From assembly GCA_024636855.1 (NCBI GenBank), contig JAGXGG010000078.1, positions 1-33,224 of the forward strand: a stretch of DNA of 33,224 bases. Direction: 5' to 3'. Shown piece after piece: positions 15,318 to 24,433 of the stretch. The notes under the pieces are model-generated. The model saw only the letters and a list, made by a program, of their open reading frames with translations. It did no database searches and was not told where the DNA came from. The stretch comes from Ignavibacteriota bacterium. Its GTDB lineage: Bacteria; Bacteroidota; Ignavibacteria; Kapaibacteriales; UBA2268. A program made the translations under genes and the position numbers. How positions within the stretch are numbered: position 1 is the stretch's first letter; the number at the start of each line of letters is the position of its first letter.

Positions 15318-17558
15318 TTATTTCTTCATCCAAAAATGTTCCTGGAAAGTATCGCACTTCTCAACGTTCCAAGTAGTTTCAATTGTGTTATAACCATCTT
15401 TTTCAATGATTACAGTATATTTACCCTTGCATAATTCTTTTGCTAAGTATTCGCCTTCTTTGTCGGTAGCTTTTTTCTCATATATTACTTTTCCATTTAG
15501 CTTTAAAGTAACTTTTGCTCCTTCTATAGCAGACTTCGTTTCATTATCCATAACAATGAATTTTAATACGGCATCACAACAATCGCTAATTGGTTCCATC
15601 CAAAAGTTTTCTTGGAAAGTATCACATTTCTCAACACTCCAAGTAGTCTCAATTCTATTATAACCGTCTTTTTCTATGATTACAGTGTATTTGCCCTTGC
15701 AAAGTTCTTTTGCTAAGAATTCACCTTCATTATCTGTAGCTTTTTTCTCATATACTACTTTACCATTTAGTTTTAAAGTAATCTTAGCTCCCTCAAGTGC
15801 GGACTTAGATTTACCATCTTTAACAATGAATTTTAGAATTGCATCACAACATTCTGACTTAGTTTTCAATGCTTTTTCGAAATTTAATTCTTTATTACAT
15901 CCTAAATCAAATCCAAATTCAAAATCTTCATGTTCTTCTGAAATAATAGAAATACTATAATCATTTCCTTCACATAGGTCACCGAATTCAACAATTCCAT
16001 TATCATTAGTTTTTACTTCCTTAAGTTTTGATGAACCTTTCCAAAGTCGAACGGTTTTATTCTTTAATAGATTGCCATTCTCATCTGTTACTTTAAGTCT
16101 TACAAAGCCATCACAGCAATCTTTATCAGATTCCATCCAGAATTGCTCTTGGAAAGTGTCACATTTCTCAACATTCCAAACTGTCTCTATAGTCTTATAA
16201 CCTTCTTTTTCTATTATAACAGTGTATTTACCTTTACAAAGTTCTTTTGCTAAATACTCACCTTCATTATCCGTAGCCTTTTTCTCATAAATTACTTTTC
16301 CATTTAGTTTTAAAGTAATTTTAGCTCCTTCTATAGCCGATTTACTTGAATTATCTTTAACTATAAATTTCAATATTGCATCGCAACATTCTTCTTTTGC
16401 ATTTAGTGATTTTTCGAATGTTAATTCTTTATTACAATCTACATCAAAATCAAATTCATACTCCTCAAATCCATCAGCAAAAATAGATATACTATATTCA
16501 TTACTTTCACAAAGTTCTTTGAACTCCACATATCCATTTGCATCTGTTTTAAGTTCTGTTAGTTTAGTAGAGCCTTTCCAAAGTCTTACGGCTGCATTTT
16601 TTAAAACATTTCCATCTTTATCTTTTACTGTTAATTTTACTTTTCCTTCACAACAATCAAGATTCTTGTTCTCTAACGTATGTTCTAATGTTTTTTCTTC
16701 ATCACAACCAATTTCAACTTGTATCTCTTTATTATCATAACCTTCTAATTTATAAACTATTGTATATTTACCCTCGCATAAGCCGTCTTGAACAGCTTTA
16801 CCATTCTCAACTACAGGATCTTGTATTACTTTACCATCTTTATAAATATATACTTTAGTACCATTCAGAATATTCCCATCTTTATCCTTAGGTTTAAATA
16901 TAAAAACACCATCGCAACAAGTATCTTCTTCCGATTGAGTGCTAATCATCTTAAAATCAATAGTTTTAATCTCATCACAATTTTCAATAGTAACAATTTC
17001 TTCAATAACTTTAAAACCATCTATTGCTAATCTTAATTCATATTCTTCTAAACAAAGACCTTCAAACTTAACTTTACCATTTTCGTCAGATTTCCCTTTT
17101 TTGAGTACTTTCATATCTTGTCGAACTTTAACTTCGACATTTTTCAAAGCATTTCCATCTTCATCTTTAATAGATAACTCAATAGAACCACAACAATCTT
17201 TTTTATCTTCAAGTGTGACTGTTCCATTTTCCTTATTATCTATGTCAGAATATTTAAGATCTAAGCTAGTATATAGAGGATGAGATATTGAAAAAGTAAT
17301 ATTATCAGTTGGGACTGAAATATTATTAAATGAAATGAATCCACTCTCATCAGAAGTATCAGTTGCTATTACATCACTTTTATTATTTTCGTGAATATTA
17401 ACTATAGCGTTAATTACCGGGTTATTTTTAGTATCTATTAAATTAGTGGAATAACTAATCTCTGTGTCAGAAGGATTACTAGGCTGATCTTCCTTACAAG
17501 ATATGAACAGAATCACTGACAGTAATGATAGAGTTAAAATACGTATCATTGATTTCAT
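15318..17558 (-). CDS. Lipoprotein with seven four-cysteine Ig-like/carboxypeptidase-regulatory-like repeats
   Basis: A 746-aa SPII lipoprotein (lipobox FISC, Cys21; GAGG six bases before the ATG). Residues 33-115 form one Cys-free domain (DTKNNPVINAIVNIHENN), like the carboxypeptidase regulatory fold. Seven repeats of 88-92 residues follow, each with the pattern CC-x(~47)-LC-x(~24)-C. The CC pairs are at 122, 214, 302, 391, 481, 570 and 660; the last Cys of each is at 194, 285, 375, 466, 554, 645 and 735. Typical unit: CCDAILKFIVKD, GAKITLKLNGKVIYEKKATD, LAKELCKGKYTVIIEK, EGYKTIETVW. Repeats 3 and 5 are one subtype (VRLWKGS) and 4, 6 and 7 another, so a two-repeat unit was duplicated. No catalytic motif. 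Probably an elongated, disulfide- or metal-stabilised envelope stalk. Confidence 0.85.
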   Translation of the reverse strand: MKSMIRILTLSLLSVILFISCKEDQPSNPSDTEISYSTNLIDTKNNPVINAIVNIHENNKSDVIATDTSDESGFISFNNISVPTDNITFSISHPLYTSLDLKYSDIDNKENGTVTLEDKKDCCGSIELSIKDEDGNALKNVEVKVRQDMKVLKKGKSDENGKVKFEGLCLEEYELRLAIDGFKVIEEIVTIENCDEIKTIDFKMISTQSEEDTCCDGVFIFKPKDKDGNILNGTKVYIYKDGKVIQDPVVENGKAVQDGLCEGKYTIVYKLEGYDNKEIQVEIGCDEEKTLEHTLENKNLDCCEGKVKLTVKDKDGNVLKNAAVRLWKGSTKLTELKTDANGYVEFKELCESNEYSISIFADGFEEYEFDFDVDCNKELTFEKSLNAKEECCDAILKFIVKDNSSKSAIEGAKITLKLNGKVIYEKKATDNEGEYLAKELCKGKYTVIIEKEGYKTIETVWNVEKCDTFQEQFWMESDKDCCDGFVRLKVTDENGNLLKNKTVRLWKGSSKLKEVKTNDNGIVEFGDLCEGNDYSISIISEEHEDFEFGFDLGCNKELNFEKALKTKSECCDAILKFIVKDGKSKSALEGAKITLKLNGKVVYEKKATDNEGEFLAKELCKGKYTVIIEKDGYNRIETTWSVEKCDTFQENFWMEPISDCCDAVLKFIVMDNETKSAIEGAKVTLKLNGKVIYEKKATDKEGEYLAKELCKGKYTVIIEKDGYNTIETTWNVEKCDTFQEHFWMKK

Positions 17559-17635
17559 AACATCCTCAAGTTAATTTTTAAAATATGATTTACAAATATA
17601 ATAAATAACACATCAAATCAATTTTTGTCACATAT

Positions 17636-19483
17636 TTAGTTAAAAGAAATGATATTTGTATCAATTTCAGGTGAAATCGGTGCATTTCCTAATGAGTCAA
17701 GTTTTGGTTTTTGAATTAGATTTCTTTCAGGATAAAAGAATTCTAGCAATAATTCTTTTGCTATAGGAGCACATACACGGCCTCCGCAGCCAGCATTTTC
17801 AACCATAACAGCCATTGCAATCTTCGGATTATCTCTCGGAGCAAAACAAGTAAACCATCCATGATCCTTACCATGTGGATTCTGAGCTGTTGATGTTTTA
17901 CCACAGACATCAAGACCAACTATTCGAGCATTACCCGCAGTACCACCCCCAGCATTTACCACTTGCCACATTCCTTCCTTTACAATTTCTATTGTATTAG
18001 GGGATAATTTTAAATCTCTTTTTTCGTATTGTATATTTTGAAAGGTTCTTGTGACATTATTATATATTTTTTTGACTGCATGTGGTTGAATCCAAGTACC
18101 TCCATTAGCAATTGCTGCAATATAAGAAGCCATTTGAACTGGTGTGACTAAGATTTCTCCTTGACCTATACCAAAGTTCATTAACATCCAACCAGGTACT
18201 TTATTATTAAATCGTTTGTTCATAGTAGCTAAGTCATCAAAATTACCTCTTTTCTCACTTGGTAAATCAATTCCTGTTAACTGTCCGAAGTTAAGTAATC
18301 TGCCATAATTAACAACATTATCAGCTCCCAATTTTAAAGATAATTGGTAGAAAAAGGCATTGCAGGATTTTTTGATGGCAGTTTTTACATCTATACTACC
18401 ATGATGACCTAAGCATTTGAAAAATCTGTTACCATATTGATACCCACCATTACAAGTAAAATGAGAAGTTTCTGTAATTACACCTTCTTCTAGTCCTGCT
18501 AGTGCTATTAGCATTTTCCAAGATGAACCCGGGGGATACTCACTATTAACCGTCCTATCCAAAAAAGGTTTATCTGGGTCAGTCATTAATGAATTATAAT
18601 AACTCGATGATATTTTACCACTAAACTCTGTTAAATCATAAGTTGGAGAACTTGCCATAGCAAGAATTTCTCCTGTTGATGGATCGATTGCCACTATGGC
18701 ACCTCGCTTTCCTTCAAGTAATTTTTCGGCTTTTGCTTGTAATCCAGATTTTATACCCAAGTATAAATCAAATCCATTCTTAGATATCTTATCTTTTTTA
18801 CCATTTTCATATTGAAATACTTGTTGTCCAAATTTATTAACAGCAACAAATTTAACTCCTTGATTTCCTTTTAGTAAACCTTCATATTCTTTTTCAATCC
18901 CTTGTTTACCAATAGCGTCACCAGGTCTATAATACTGATATGTCTCTAATTCTTTAGGAGAAATTTCTTTTGTATAACCAAGTAAATGAGCCATATAAGC
19001 TTCTGATTGATATAATCGTTTTGATTCTATTATTACATCAATTCCTCGTAGATATTCTGAATATTCCTCAATTCCTGAAATTGTTTCTAAATCAACATCT
19101 CTTTGGAATTTGATAGGTAGAAAAGGGGAGAAGGCACTATATTTTTTAAAAGATTTACTAAGTTCTGTACTATCCATATCAATTAACGAAACTAAAATTG
19201 GAAATGACTCATCTCTCCATAGATTTGGGGTGAAACTAAGAGCGAATGATGATTTGTTATGAACGATAAGATTACCGTCTGTATCAAAGATATTTCCTCT
19301 GAAAGGTTCCTGTATTATCTGTTTAATTGCTTGAGCTTCACTAGCTTCTTTGTAAAGTAAGCCTTTTACAATCTGTAAATGAGCCAATTTGAGAGTATAC
19401 AGAGTACATACCAATATAACAATTACCTTGAATATACGGACTCTAGGTGTAGATATAAATTTTTCTGAATAATTGTTATCCAT
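17636..19483 (-). CDS. mrdA: Penicillin-binding protein 2 (class B transpeptidase)
   Basis: A 615-aa D,D-transpeptidase that cross-links peptidoglycan with the elongasome. One N-terminal anchor (about 17-34, VIVILVCTLYTLKLAHLQ) and a PBP dimerisation domain with FRGNIFDTDGNLIVHN are followed by the transpeptidase domain: SxxK as S320-S-W-K323 in YPPGSSWKM, SxN as S373-C-N375, and K-T-S at 529-531 in GKTSTAQNPHGKDH. GSSWK where many relatives have GSTFK, and KTS for KTG, are mild variants. It starts nine bases after the polysaccharide ligase gene, so envelope polymer and wall synthesis are probably co-transcribed. rodA is not in the window. Confidence 0.93.
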   Translation of the reverse strand: MDNNYSEKFISTPRVRIFKVIVILVCTLYTLKLAHLQIVKGLLYKEASEAQAIKQIIQEPFRGNIFDTDGNLIVHNKSSFALSFTPNLWRDESFPILVSLIDMDSTELSKSFKKYSAFSPFLPIKFQRDVDLETISGIEEYSEYLRGIDVIIESKRLYQSEAYMAHLLGYTKEISPKELETYQYYRPGDAIGKQGIEKEYEGLLKGNQGVKFVAVNKFGQQVFQYENGKKDKISKNGFDLYLGIKSGLQAKAEKLLEGKRGAIVAIDPSTGEILAMASSPTYDLTEFSGKISSSYYNSLMTDPDKPFLDRTVNSEYPPGSSWKMLIALAGLEEGVITETSHFTCNGGYQYGNRFFKCLGHHGSIDVKTAIKKSCNAFFYQLSLKLGADNVVNYGRLLNFGQLTGIDLPSEKRGNFDDLATMNKRFNNKVPGWMLMNFGIGQGEILVTPVQMASYIAAIANGGTWIQPHAVKKIYNNVTRTFQNIQYEKRDLKLSPNTIEIVKEGMWQVVNAGGGTAGNARIVGLDVCGKTSTAQNPHGKDHGWFTCFAPRDNPKIAMAVMVENAGCGGRVCAPIAKELLLEFFYPERNLIQKPKLDSLGNAPISPEIDTNIISFN

Positions 19484-19492
19484 TTAATATTC

Positions 19493-20917
19493 TTAGTTTA
19501 AAACTTTGTTTTTGTAATTGACTTCGACATAATTTACCAAAAAGAAAAGTATTGCGTTGATAATTAGTGTATCTCTGAATATAAATGTCATAGTAAACAT
19601 ACCTGTAATAATCAATGAGATAACAGATAGGAATACTCCTATCATTAAAGCTTTATAGAATAGATCAATTCTCAATTTGATGCTATAATAAACGGATTTG
19701 ACGAACATAACACCAAAGAGACCGAAAAACATTAATGTTAGTGGAATCCCAATTCTAAAGAAAAAATGTAAAAAGCTATTATGTATTACGGACGAATATC
19801 CCATTTTACCAGTTATTGGGTTCCGAAAAGTAAATACAGCTCCAAATCCATTTCCAATAAATGGTGATTCCTTTATTTTTTCAATAACCACTTTCCACTC
19901 TTCAAATCGAGAAATTGCTGATATATCTTCAGTTCCTTGTGATGTAGATTCGAATCTAGATTCTAAAGCAAATATTACAAATTTGAAAATATCACCAAAA
20001 AATATAGATGCAATTAGATAAGCGAGGACAATAGAGATTACAAAATATGAGAAAAATCGAATTTTTTCTTTTACATTAAGCAATAGAAAAATTGTAAGAA
20101 TGTTCACAAATGCAGCAGCCCAAAAAATCCTAGCAAAAGTAGAAGTAAGTGCCCCTAATGTCAATATCATAATAATTGTAAGTAGTACTCTGTATTTAGT
20201 TTCTTTTTGATAGAATATAAAAATACAGCTGAAAGTAGTTCCTATAACATACATATAAGTATTATTTCTTATTGTAGAACCAGCCTCGTAAGCATAAGTA
20301 ATATTAGAAAGTATTTCTTTATAAATATAAAATTGTAATACATCCGAGAATAATAGTGTTATTGTGAAGACGATAAGTAATATTACTACGTCTTTATGAT
20401 TTGTAAAGTATTTTTTCATTGGAAAATATAGGAGCATCAATGATAGCAAACTAAATTCTCTAATCCATTCAAAAAAGACAGTTTTCTCATGAAAAACGTT
20501 GATTAGTGTCAAAGTAGTAAGTATAAAAAATGCTAAGAAAAACCATTCAGTTTTAGACTGAATTAGCTTTTCTTTTTTGATCATCACTTGCCAAATTATC
20601 CATAAGTATAGAAAGATATTAAGATATATAGAAAATACGACATCTATGGCACTCACACCTCCACCTGTGGTGGAAGAAAAAACTCCAGAGACTAATATTA
20701 CAGAGTAAATCCATAATTTAGGGTTATAAACTAAAAGGGTTAAAAAAAGAAGAGAAACCCCCAATACTATATATATTATAGGAGTGCCTGTCTGACCAAT
20801 AGAAATATTGAGTACAAATATTGATACTAATCCAGCAAATAGAATAAATAGTATCTGAGGAAATGAAAAATTTGTTGGATTATATTTATTTAGTTCAAGA
20901 CTATCAATTTTTGACAT
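19493..20917 (-). CDS. O-antigen ligase/polymerase-like membrane protein (Wzy_C type)
   Basis: A 474-aa polytopic inner-membrane protein with about ten to twelve hydrophobic helices. The large periplasmic loop near residues 320-385 carries the usual signature: FEEWKVVIEKIKESPFIGNG, FGAVFTF and VIHNSFLHFFFRIGIPLTL, i.e. the G-x-G-x-G then H-N-S-F-L pattern of the O-antigen ligase/polymerase superfamily. It may polymerise or ligate an exported polysaccharide. It starts eight bases after the Wzz-like gene, its natural partner in chain-length control. Sequence alone cannot separate ligase from polymerase. The substrate is unknown because no glycosyltransferases are present here. Confidence 0.82.
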   Translation of the reverse strand: MSKIDSLELNKYNPTNFSFPQILFILFAGLVSIFVLNISIGQTGTPIIYIVLGVSLLFLTLLVYNPKLWIYSVILVSGVFSSTTGGGVSAIDVVFSIYLNIFLYLWIIWQVMIKKEKLIQSKTEWFFLAFFILTTLTLINVFHEKTVFFEWIREFSLLSLMLLYFPMKKYFTNHKDVVILLIVFTITLLFSDVLQFYIYKEILSNITYAYEAGSTIRNNTYMYVIGTTFSCIFIFYQKETKYRVLLTIIMILTLGALTSTFARIFWAAAFVNILTIFLLLNVKEKIRFFSYFVISIVLAYLIASIFFGDIFKFVIFALESRFESTSQGTEDISAISRFEEWKVVIEKIKESPFIGNGFGAVFTFRNPITGKMGYSSVIHNSFLHFFFRIGIPLTLMFFGLFGVMFVKSVYYSIKLRIDLFYKALMIGVFLSVISLIITGMFTMTFIFRDTLIINAILFFLVNYVEVNYKNKVLN

Positions 20918-20925
20918 TCGGTTTT

Positions 20926-22080
20926 CTATTGATTTTCTTTGAAATTTCTTAATCTAAGTTTTACATTATTATACATATTCAAGAATAATACTAAGACTAT
21001 AGATAATATAAATGATCCTGCGAAAGTTCCCATTACTATATATGAACGTTTTGGTCTATCTTTATTCTCAGCTGGTATTGCATCATCTACTACAAAAAGA
21101 TAATTATTATTAGTAACTAAATCCAATTTTGTCTTTTCTAAAGTAGGCATTAGATAGATTTTCATTTTAGAATGAGCTTCATACTCAGTGTATAATCTCA
21201 TATATTCCATCCCTACTTTACTTACGTCGTTTAACGAGAAATTACCAATTAAACCAGGTTCAGTTTTAGATTCTTGTAATTTTTTTCTTGCCTCACCTAC
21301 GTAGTCTTTCAGCATCTTAGTATAAGGGTCATTTTCACCAAGTTTGTTTTTAGTAATTTCGTATTCTGTTTCAGCTTTCATTACTGTCGCTGTCAAATCA
21401 GAAAGTGCTTCACTATATACAGATGCTTGATCTTCGGGTGAATATATTTGATATTTTTTAGAATAGATAGAAAGTGAATCACCTAATTTAGAGATAATTT
21501 CATCTGTATGAGTTAATCGTTGTTCCAAATACTTAATATTAGCAGCAGCTTCTTTTTGGTTCATAATTACAGCTTTTGCATTTACAATTTTCACATACTC
21601 ATTAGCCATTTCTGCGGCTCTTTCTGGATTTCCATCCCATACTGAAAACTCAATATTACCTTCTTTGTAATTAACAATTTCAACATTACTGCGGAAAATT
21701 TTTCTCGCAAGTTCTTTACTCTCTTTCTCCACTTTGTAAGATTTGATAAGATCGAATCTATTTACCATTGAATCAAGTACAGTTCTACTTTCCATAAGCA
21801 CTGATAAATCATAACTCTGACCTCCACTTCCACCTCCTGCAACTTTAGTTATCCCAAAATCTTTCAGTTTGGATGAAATTCCACTTAAAGCTCCTCCTAA
21901 AAGTCCATCAGCAGAATTACTAGGAGGTACTACATTTACAGTTGATTTGTACTGTACATCCATATTCATAGCAAAGAATACTGAACCTAAAGTAAGTACT
22001 AAAGTGAAGATTATAATAACCCATTTATGTTTGAGTAAAGTTGCTAATACTTCAATACTCTCATTTTCTCTTATTATCAT
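20926..22080 (-). CDS. Wzz-type polysaccharide chain-length determinant
   Basis: A 384-aa polysaccharide co-polymerase without a kinase domain. It has two membrane helices (about 19-38, WVIIIFTLVLTLGSVFFAMN, and about 350-370, IVMGTFAGSFILSIVLVLF) flanking a large periplasmic helical region (about 155-330) with coiled-coil character. The Pro-rich stretch PAENKDRPKR before the second helix is the family mark. A glycine-rich insertion (GLLGGALSG and AGGGSGGQSYD) follows the first domain. Adjacent to the ligase/polymerase and PBP2. It would set glycan length at the inner membrane. Confidence 0.88.
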   Translation of the reverse strand: MIIRENESIEVLATLLKHKWVIIIFTLVLTLGSVFFAMNMDVQYKSTVNVVPPSNSADGLLGGALSGISSKLKDFGITKVAGGGSGGQSYDLSVLMESRTVLDSMVNRFDLIKSYKVEKESKELARKIFRSNVEIVNYKEGNIEFSVWDGNPERAAEMANEYVKIVNAKAVIMNQKEAAANIKYLEQRLTHTDEIISKLGDSLSIYSKKYQIYSPEDQASVYSEALSDLTATVMKAETEYEITKNKLGENDPYTKMLKDYVGEARKKLQESKTEPGLIGNFSLNDVSKVGMEYMRLYTEYEAHSKMKIYLMPTLEKTKLDLVTNNNYLFVVDDAIPAENKDRPKRSYIVMGTFAGSFILSIVLVLFLNMYNNVKLRLRNFKENQ

Positions 22081-22113
22081 ATTATAAGTAAGTTAAGTGT
22101 AGATTTTAAAAAA

Positions 22114-23871
22114 TTAATTGTTATTATTTACGTACGGAGGACGTTTAAAGTCCTCTTCCATTAAATGTAGTTCTGCATCTTCGAATAGTAAATCTGGTAA
22201 AGTAATACTCGCAGGTAAATAACTATCACCACCTGTTAAATATGGTGATATAACTGCAGGAGCAAGATAATTCATTGTATATAAATTGTCACTAGTGCTT
22301 ACTATGTCTTTGAATAATAATACATTCATTGTAGGAATTATCATTCCACTGAATTTCTCTTTTCTACCATCCGAGTATACTTTGTATCCATCCATAACAT
22401 AGTTCTTTTTACCGAATGGAATTTCTATATTACCATTTAAAATTCTGTAAAGTGAAGTATATCTTATATTTGCATCTAATATTTTTGTAACTACAATCCC
22501 AAAATCAAGTTCACGTTTTTTTACAAATTCTAACATTTTTGATTCTAGCTTTTTGCTACTGAGTTTTTTCTCTGAATTATTATTTTCTAAAATAATATTA
22601 CTAAACATAATGGAACCTCCTCTTTTATGAGCATTTGATTCCTTGATTCTTTTTGTTGGTACTCTATCAGATAGGAGTGTTTCTAAATATCCATTTATGA
22701 CTAATTCAACATCTTGAGATTCTAATCCATCATCGTCTATTTTGTATGCACCTATCAAATCAACTCCGTTCAATTTGCTTTCATTTGGTTTATCAGCTAT
22801 GCTTAGAAACTCAGGTAATACTCTACCTCCAACCTTTCTTTGGAATACAGCATCCTCATTTTCCGAAGAAAATCCACCATCTGTTAATGGTTCTCTCTGT
22901 GAAACCAACTTTGGTAAGAATGATTGAGCAAAAATTTGTCCAGCTGCTTGTCCTGAAAAAATAATAGGACCTACATAAAAATCATCAAGTTGAGGTATTT
23001 TTAATCTATCAGAAATATTATCAGCTACTTGTTTTGCTGCTTTTATTAAAGAATCTTTCGAAGGCAAATCACCTGGATTGATTGAATAAGCAGTATAATG
23101 ATCGAATACAGGCATTCCTTCTTTGTTTTGGCTAGCAGCAACTACTTCAAATCCTGTGTAATACGTATCTTTTATATATTCAACACCCTCCGAATTTATA
23201 TAATAAATTCTTTGCGGTATAAATTCAATACTTACTCCTGAAGTATAAATAGCGGGATAATTATTAAAAATAGATGAAACGGATTCAATAATGTCTTTAT
23301 ATTTATCTATTTTAAATTCTGGGACTTCCTTTATATCACGTAATTTATTTATTGATTCTAATCTATTAAAATCCGGTATTGTATCTTTACGCATTCTGTT
23401 TTTCAATATAGCTTGTTTCTTTGAATATAACTCTGCAGTTTGTTTATAAGCGGCGTCTGTAGCTAACCAAAATTCCTTTCTTAAATAATTAATACTTGGT
23501 TCATAACTAATAGAGCGTTTTTTGAACCCTTCTTCATCATCACTACTTCCAAAGAATCCTAATCCAACATCGAAAAAGTTAGTATTATCAAAACTATAAT
23601 CACCAACCCTTACTCCAACACTTATGTAAGCAGATTTTGAGTTATTGGCTGCTTCTATACTGCCCATAGAGCCTCTAATACTAGATGCATCATACTCAAT
23701 GTACTTATATTCTATGAAATAAGGACTTTCTAAGTCATTTATCTTTAACTCATTCATAGAGCGGGAAAGTTCATTTTTCATAGCAAAGATTATATCCTCA
23801 TTTGGCTTTTCAAAAGAACTGCCTGTTGATTGGATTAATAAGACTAAAATTAATGTGATAATAATTTTCAT
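22114..23871 (-). CDS. Exported TldD-family paralog lacking the zinc ligands (TldE/PmbA-like partner)
   Basis: A 585-aa TldD/PmbA-family protein with an N-terminal signal peptide (MKIIITLILVLLIQSTGSSF). It aligns along its length with the TldD at 24434: YFIEYKYIEYDASSIRGSMG, RVGDYSFDN, GPIIFSGQAAGQIFAQSFLP and GVDLIGAYKIDDDGLESQDV all have counterparts. Where TldD has FFHEIFGH, this protein has IFAQSFLP, and the C-terminal zinc Cys region is SPYLTGGDSYLP, without Cys. It is therefore probably catalytically dead, like TldE in the TldD/TldE heterodimer, but clearly closer to the TldD next door. The signal peptide implies periplasmic or outer-membrane location, unlike the cytosolic E. coli pair. 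Confidence 0.82.
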   Translation of the reverse strand: MKIIITLILVLLIQSTGSSFEKPNEDIIFAMKNELSRSMNELKINDLESPYFIEYKYIEYDASSIRGSMGSIEAANNSKSAYISVGVRVGDYSFDNTNFFDVGLGFFGSSDDEEGFKKRSISYEPSINYLRKEFWLATDAAYKQTAELYSKKQAILKNRMRKDTIPDFNRLESINKLRDIKEVPEFKIDKYKDIIESVSSIFNNYPAIYTSGVSIEFIPQRIYYINSEGVEYIKDTYYTGFEVVAASQNKEGMPVFDHYTAYSINPGDLPSKDSLIKAAKQVADNISDRLKIPQLDDFYVGPIIFSGQAAGQIFAQSFLPKLVSQREPLTDGGFSSENEDAVFQRKVGGRVLPEFLSIADKPNESKLNGVDLIGAYKIDDDGLESQDVELVINGYLETLLSDRVPTKRIKESNAHKRGGSIMFSNIILENNNSEKKLSSKKLESKMLEFVKKRELDFGIVVTKILDANIRYTSLYRILNGNIEIPFGKKNYVMDGYKVYSDGRKEKFSGMIIPTMNVLLFKDIVSTSDNLYTMNYLAPAVISPYLTGGDSYLPASITLPDLLFEDAELHLMEEDFKRPPYVNNNN

Positions 23872-23895
23872 TTATATTCTTTTAATTTATTTATA

Positions 23896-24429
23896 TTAAA
23901 TCATATTTTTTTTTAAACTTTCGACTACTGTAGTTAATTCTTCAGCTTTCTGAGTACCTAATAGTAGTTCAAAACCGTCCTTCAACTTTATTCTGAGTCC
24001 CTTATTTTTACTTACATTTAGACATAATCCTCGTCCCTTCATTGAAAATCTATATCCCCAGCCTCCGTATTCCATTATAGGTCTGTATTTTTCTACTTCT
24101 ATACTATAAACTGATTGAATAGGAATGACTTTATATTCTCTTATGAAAGGCCAAAATTTATACTTTATAGTCCTCTCATCTATTATAGTTTCTAAACGTA
24201 TTGAGTAAAAGAACCAAGATAGAAATACAGCAAATCCAATTACTAATACAAATCCAATAAATAAAGCACTATCACTCATAGGTTTATCACCAAACTGCTC
24301 ATTAACAATTACTTGATTAAAGAGTGCAATACCAAATAGTACAATGGAACCACCTGTAATAACAGTTAGTAGTATCCATAGTGCTTTTTGTCTAAATGCT
24401 TGAGATTCTTGAAATAGTAATTTTGACAT
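23896..24429 (-). CDS. Two-helix membrane protein with PH-like cytosolic domain
   Basis: A 177-aa protein starting four bases after the tldD stop. Two hydrophobic helices (about 17-38, ALWILLTVITGGSIVLFGIA, and about 54-76, SALFIGFVLVIGFAVFLSWF) are followed by a soluble domain rich in beta strands (LETIIDERTIKYKFWPFIRE, VIPIQSVYSIEVEKYRP, GGWGYRFSMKGRGLCLNV, GLRIKLKDGFELLLGTQKAE), as in bacterial PH-like (DUF6141/bPH type) proteins. The family assignment is by pattern. It lies between the two TldD-family genes in one transcription unit, so it may help localise or assemble them, but nothing proves this. Confidence 0.7.
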   Translation of the reverse strand: MSKLLFQESQAFRQKALWILLTVITGGSIVLFGIALFNQVIVNEQFGDKPMSDSALFIGFVLVIGFAVFLSWFFYSIRLETIIDERTIKYKFWPFIREYKVIPIQSVYSIEVEKYRPIMEYGGWGYRFSMKGRGLCLNVSKNKGLRIKLKDGFELLLGTQKAEELTTVVESLKKNMI

Positions 24430-24433
24430 AATA

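Noticed and set aside
15406-17283. Several rightward ORFs opposite the Cys-repeat lipoprotein
   Set aside because: They recur at the repeat period because they are antisense shadows of the same protein repeats.
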